Of a DNA stretch of 64,000 bases, positions 62,301-64,000 are shown one piece after another. The position numbers and the translations under genes are program-made. Positions within the stretch are counted from its first letter, which is position 1. Every line of letters starts with the position of its first letter. The notes under the pieces were generated by a model that saw nothing but the letters and a program-made list of their open reading frames with translations, made no database searches and was not told the origin of the DNA. The DNA lies in contig NZ_JAFBIX010000015.1 of the NCBI RefSeq assembly GCF_021531895.1, forward strand, positions 1-64,000, given 5' to 3'. This DNA comes from Faecalicatena contorta. GTDB lineage: Bacteria; Bacillota; Clostridia; Lachnospirales; Lachnospiraceae.

Positions 62301-64000
62301 TTGGATTCTGTTTCAGGAAGAATTGCTGCACAACTTTATCAGAAATCCAAGATAGCGGTTGAGGGTTATGAGAAAGTAAATCTTCCAGACAGTTTTTTCG
62401 ATGTTGCAATCGGCAATGTACCGTTTGGGGAGTTTAAAGTATTTGACAGCAGATATGACAGGTACAATTTCTTCATTCACGATTATTTCTTTGCGAAAAC
62501 ATTGGACAAGGTAAGACCGGGCGGTGTGATTGCATTTATTACTTCATCAGGAACCATGGATAAGAAGAATCCATATGTCAGAAGATACCTGGCACAGAGA
62601 GCAGAGCTGATCGGTGCAATCCGTCTGCCGAATGATACCTTTACCAAAAACGCAGGAACGAAAGTAACATCGGATATTTTATTCCTTCAGAAGCGTGACC
62701 ATATGACACTGGAGGAACCGGACTGGGTATATCTGGATTATGATGACAACGGCATTGAACAGAACCGCTATTATGTACAGCACCCGGAAATGATACTGGG
62801 AGAAATGGTTATGGAATCCGGTCCGTATGGCATGAGAAGTACTTGCAGACCGTATGAGGGCAGAGAACTGTCAGAACTTCTTTCAGTTGCAGTTGAAGCG
62901 TTAAAGGGTACGATTGAAGAAGTAGAAATGGAAGAACTGGTGGAGGAAGAAGACCATACGATTCCTGCAGATCCATCGGTGAGCAATTATTCTTACACAT
63001 TGGTAGATGGAAAGATTTACTATCGGGAAAACAGTCGTATGAAGCCGGTAACACTTCCGGTGACTGGAGTAAATCGTGTGAAAGGTATGATTGCAATCCG
63101 GGATTGTGCAAGAGAACTGATCCGGTATCAGACAGAAGGATATTCTGATGCAGTAATCGAAGGACAACAGAAGGAATTAAACCGTCTGTATGATCTCTTC
63201 CGCAGTAAATACGGACTGTTAAATGATCGTGCCAATATGCGTGTATTTGCAGACGATAATAGTTATCCATTGCTGAGTTCACTGGAGATTCTTGCAGAAG
63301 ACGGAACACTGGAACGGAAAGCGGATATGTTTTCTAAGCGGACAATCAAAGCACATAAGGTAGTGAACAGTGTGGATACTGCCAGTGAAGCATTGTCAAT
63401 TTCTCTTGCAGAAAAAGCAAAAGTGGATATGCCTTTCATGGCGAAACTGACCGGGAAAACAGAAGAAGAACTGGAACAGGAGTTGTCCGGCGTTGTTTTT
63501 CGTTTACCGGAAAGTGATACAGAGAATCCAAAGTATGTTTCCGAAGACGAATATTTGTCAGGGAATGTAAGAGAGAAGTTGAAAGTGGCAGAACTTGCGG
63601 CACAGGCAGATGTAAGGTATCAGGTCAATGTAACTGCTTTGCAAAAAGTACAGCCAAAGGATTTAAGTGCTTCAGAAATCAATATCCGACTGGGGACAAC
63701 GTGGCTTCCGGAGAGTGATGTTGAAGATTTTATGTTCCAGTTATTGAATACGCCCAATTATATGCAGTGGAAAATAAAAGTACATTTTTCTAAATATACG
63801 GGAGAATGGCAGGTAGAGGGAAGAAGTCTGGATAAGGGGAATGTAAAGGCAAACAATACCTATGGAACAACAAGAGTCAGTGCGTATCGGATTATTGAAG
63901 ATACCTTGAATCTAAGAGACGTTCGGATTTACGATTATGTGGAGGACGATGACAGAAAGAAAAAAGCTGTTCTAAATAAGAAAGAAACTGCCATAGCACA
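59340..64000 (+). CDS. Giant ICE methylase-like protein (runs off the window)
   Basis: An open frame of at least 1553 codons starts at a GTG 7 nt after AGGAGG and has no stop before the window end. The N-terminus (KKFDVITKLYEEATQEVTES, then WIAFLQSASKNYRLPFDEQLLIHVQRPEATAV) is typical of these polyvalent proteins. A charged disordered linker (about 280-400) follows. The methylase core has an SAM-site motif near 961 (NILEPSCGVGNFIGM) and IGNVPFGEF near 1023 instead of a canonical NPPY/F; family members usually continue with an SNF2-type helicase. It may protect or process element DNA on entry into a recipient. Confidence 0.8.
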   Translation, partial: MVKKFDVITKLYEEATQEVTESPEKWIAFLQSASKNYRLPFDEQLLIHVQRPEATAVLPMEKWNEKFGRWVKRDSKGIAVFDKSSDRLKLKYYFDVSDTREGKYKRLVRPVSLWSVAEEQQEPVKEALVNTFGVTDGDRKEFAMVILEASLNIAEDNIGDYLPDILLATKDSPLEEIDEFNIRLKMKQLLANSISYMLFLRCGIEPDIYLETRDFQNIRDFHTKELVNLFGVAASDMSEMALGEVADTIRKLKIQERKQRTFVEQKTTDYNVDNKQEIATERGQDNGSNHIQQTGRLSPAESYNSRGRGSSPWEVRISPKTISDEESVRNVSESSDSGNIEPASDSDGGRSTEQNGDTYSADGRERGRDRRTESQRSDGVDRENEQYPAESAGNREERNPGELEENNRSSDILPSEEEQLQILEEKAEEKSPAFSFSQELIDEVLQDGPHFADGKYDIYSYLKQEHSTSENVKFLQGAYGMGGRTLNINGIKLDENYDSKGIKLRKGYEVDSPEILLKWNVVVKRVGELIAVGRYLSEQEQKEFPEYEKRKIARGRPLQEESELQLISDRAVTESENESADYDISEDTVVTIGMKDYEVEFLSAERVVLRDQQYPIFSEELSREEFDRKICENPANDHLKIKRPLPELPAEEEKEAQPTDVPSEETETELSIPEQNYQFVMKMAGEVLRGEVDFKTFEAGAGFMPLTIEQVGDNFIVISHYYEQNGDAMADPDMEFAYDNDRKTLQARTYQQDALQRYDEVYGDDGYNEELEEELNLFAHEWFQTIEKQGYVPVQEAAELEAGELPAEEENTLELAPSWEQGEPAKKAQSYDLYPEVSGQNRHQYQIMEEVPEYGSAKEKFRANIAAIQLLKKCENEHRYATPEEQEILAKYVGWGGLSDAFDPKKSAWAAEYLELQTVLSEEEYESARESTLTAFYTPPIVIKSMYQALENMGLKSGNILEPSCGVGNFIGMKPESLSDCKMYGVELDSVSGRIAAQLYQKSKIAVEGYEKVNLPDSFFDVAIGNVPFGEFKVFDSRYDRYNFFIHDYFFAKTLDKVRPGGVIAFITSSGTMDKKNPYVRRYLAQRAELIGAIRLPNDTFTKNAGTKVTSDILFLQKRDHMTLEEPDWVYLDYDDNGIEQNRYYVQHPEMILGEMVMESGPYGMRSTCRPYEGRELSELLSVAVEALKGTIEEVEMEELVEEEDHTIPADPSVSNYSYTLVDGKIYYRENSRMKPVTLPVTGVNRVKGMIAIRDCARELIRYQTEGYSDAVIEGQQKELNRLYDLFRSKYGLLNDRANMRVFADDNSYPLLSSLEILAEDGTLERKADMFSKRTIKAHKVVNSVDTASEALSISLAEKAKVDMPFMAKLTGKTEEELEQELSGVVFRLPESDTENPKYVSEDEYLSGNVREKLKVAELAAQADVRYQVNVTALQKVQPKDLSASEINIRLGTTWLPESDVEDFMFQLLNTPNYMQWKIKVHFSKYTGEWQVEGRSLDKGNVKANNTYGTTRVSAYRIIEDTLNLRDVRIYDYVEDDDRKKKAVLNKKETAIA
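60196..60549 (+). CDS. tnpV: TnpV-family protein overprinted within the giant gene
   Basis: A 117-residue frame, offset from the giant protein, begins MAAITYSRQGDYLLPNLTIPE and ends EWIGRMNNIRQRAQEIVRNEILEN, matching the TnpV family as I know it (transposon-encoded, function unknown). AAAGGGG lies about 9 nt upstream of the ATG. The host frame stays open through the whole overlap and reads as a low-complexity Glu/Ser/Arg linker, as expected if that region has little constraint and tnpV is the constrained frame. It is likely a true dual-coding region. Confidence 0.65.
   Translation: MAAITYSRQGDYLLPNLTIPEGEEVHLGKYAYLRKQYLMKNRYGMYLNLLTAGTLNQHLIQTEEEAQNRMETLIQQMAENEGVTEELKARDQMEWIGRMNNIRQRAQEIVRNEILEN

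Larger units (their letters stand above)
52450..64000 (+). mobile_element. Left part of a Tn1549-like integrative and conjugative element
   Basis: The order parA, parB, wall-anchored Cna-type adhesin, small gene, LPD28 protein, giant methylase-like protein with embedded tnpV is typical of Tn1549/CTn-type elements in gut clostridia. The right part with relaxase, VirB4-type and integrase genes must lie beyond the window. The left limit is inferred from the att-like module and is uncertain. Confidence 0.65.

Overview
The window comes from the chromosome of a low-to-medium G+C Gram-positive anaerobe, most likely a gut member of the family Lachnospiraceae; genus and species cannot be fixed from this sequence alone. 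Pointers are the strong AGGAGG ribosome sites, Rrf2 regulators beside pdxST and cysK, a folate operon containing an HD-domain gene, an [FeFe]-hydrogenase-like protein, coiled-coil NlpC/P60 hydrolases, cell-wall-anchored surface proteins and the left part of a Tn1549-like conjugative element. No tRNA, rRNA or CRISPR array was seen.

Layout. 0.1-4.2 kb: a PLDc_N-type membrane protein, an ABC-2 type exporter, and a LytS/YesM-like kinase with its AraC-type regulator, followed by a 5'-truncated YmaF remnant. 4.4-14.4 kb: housekeeping and metabolism (alanine/glycine symporter, amidohydrolase, ThrE-type exporter, endonuclease IV, TrmO, a GNAT, Rrf2, pdxS-pdxT, cysK with a CymR-like regulator). 14.5-17.0 kb: a cytoplasmic BMP-like protein with a metallophosphoesterase. 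17.1-21.2 kb, minus strand: the folate operon folC-folE-HD-folP-folBK. 21.4-26.1 kb: an ECF sigma factor, an anti-sigma-like protein and an ABC exporter, ending in an overlapping H-cluster protein. 26.2-29.3 kb: Dus, XRE-cupin, ProX-type deacylase and a CPBP protease. 29.5-35.5 kb: gltB-gltD. 35.7-40.1 kb: two NlpC/P60 hydrolases, then rpsB-tsf.

From tsf onward the window is accessory DNA. 40.1-42.9 kb holds phage-lysis debris on the minus strand fused to a 5'-truncated group II intron on the plus strand, with intron domains V and VI and the 3' end intact. 43.0-48.8 kb is one 1920-residue surface protein. 48.9-52.3 kb is an unusual signalling operon: a 7-TM sensor that looks like a pseudokinase (Tyr at the phosphoacceptor His position), a soluble kinase with an intact HDELGH box, a LuxR-type regulator and a 38-codon ORF. 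Two related att-like modules, with tandem TTGNG repeats at identical 11- and 12-nt spacing, lie just after tsf and at 52.5 kb, suggesting elements accreted in tandem. Beyond the second module come an AT-rich orphan gene, then parA-parB, a thioester/VaFE adhesin, two small genes including an LPD28 protein, and a giant methylase-like protein that runs off the window. A TnpV-family frame is embedded out of frame inside the giant gene.

The genes I consider most likely to repay study are the pseudokinase/kinase/LuxR/small-ORF operon, the ParB-BMP fusion, the HD protein in the folate operon (candidate for the missing dihydroneopterin-triphosphate phosphatase step), and the overprinted tnpV.
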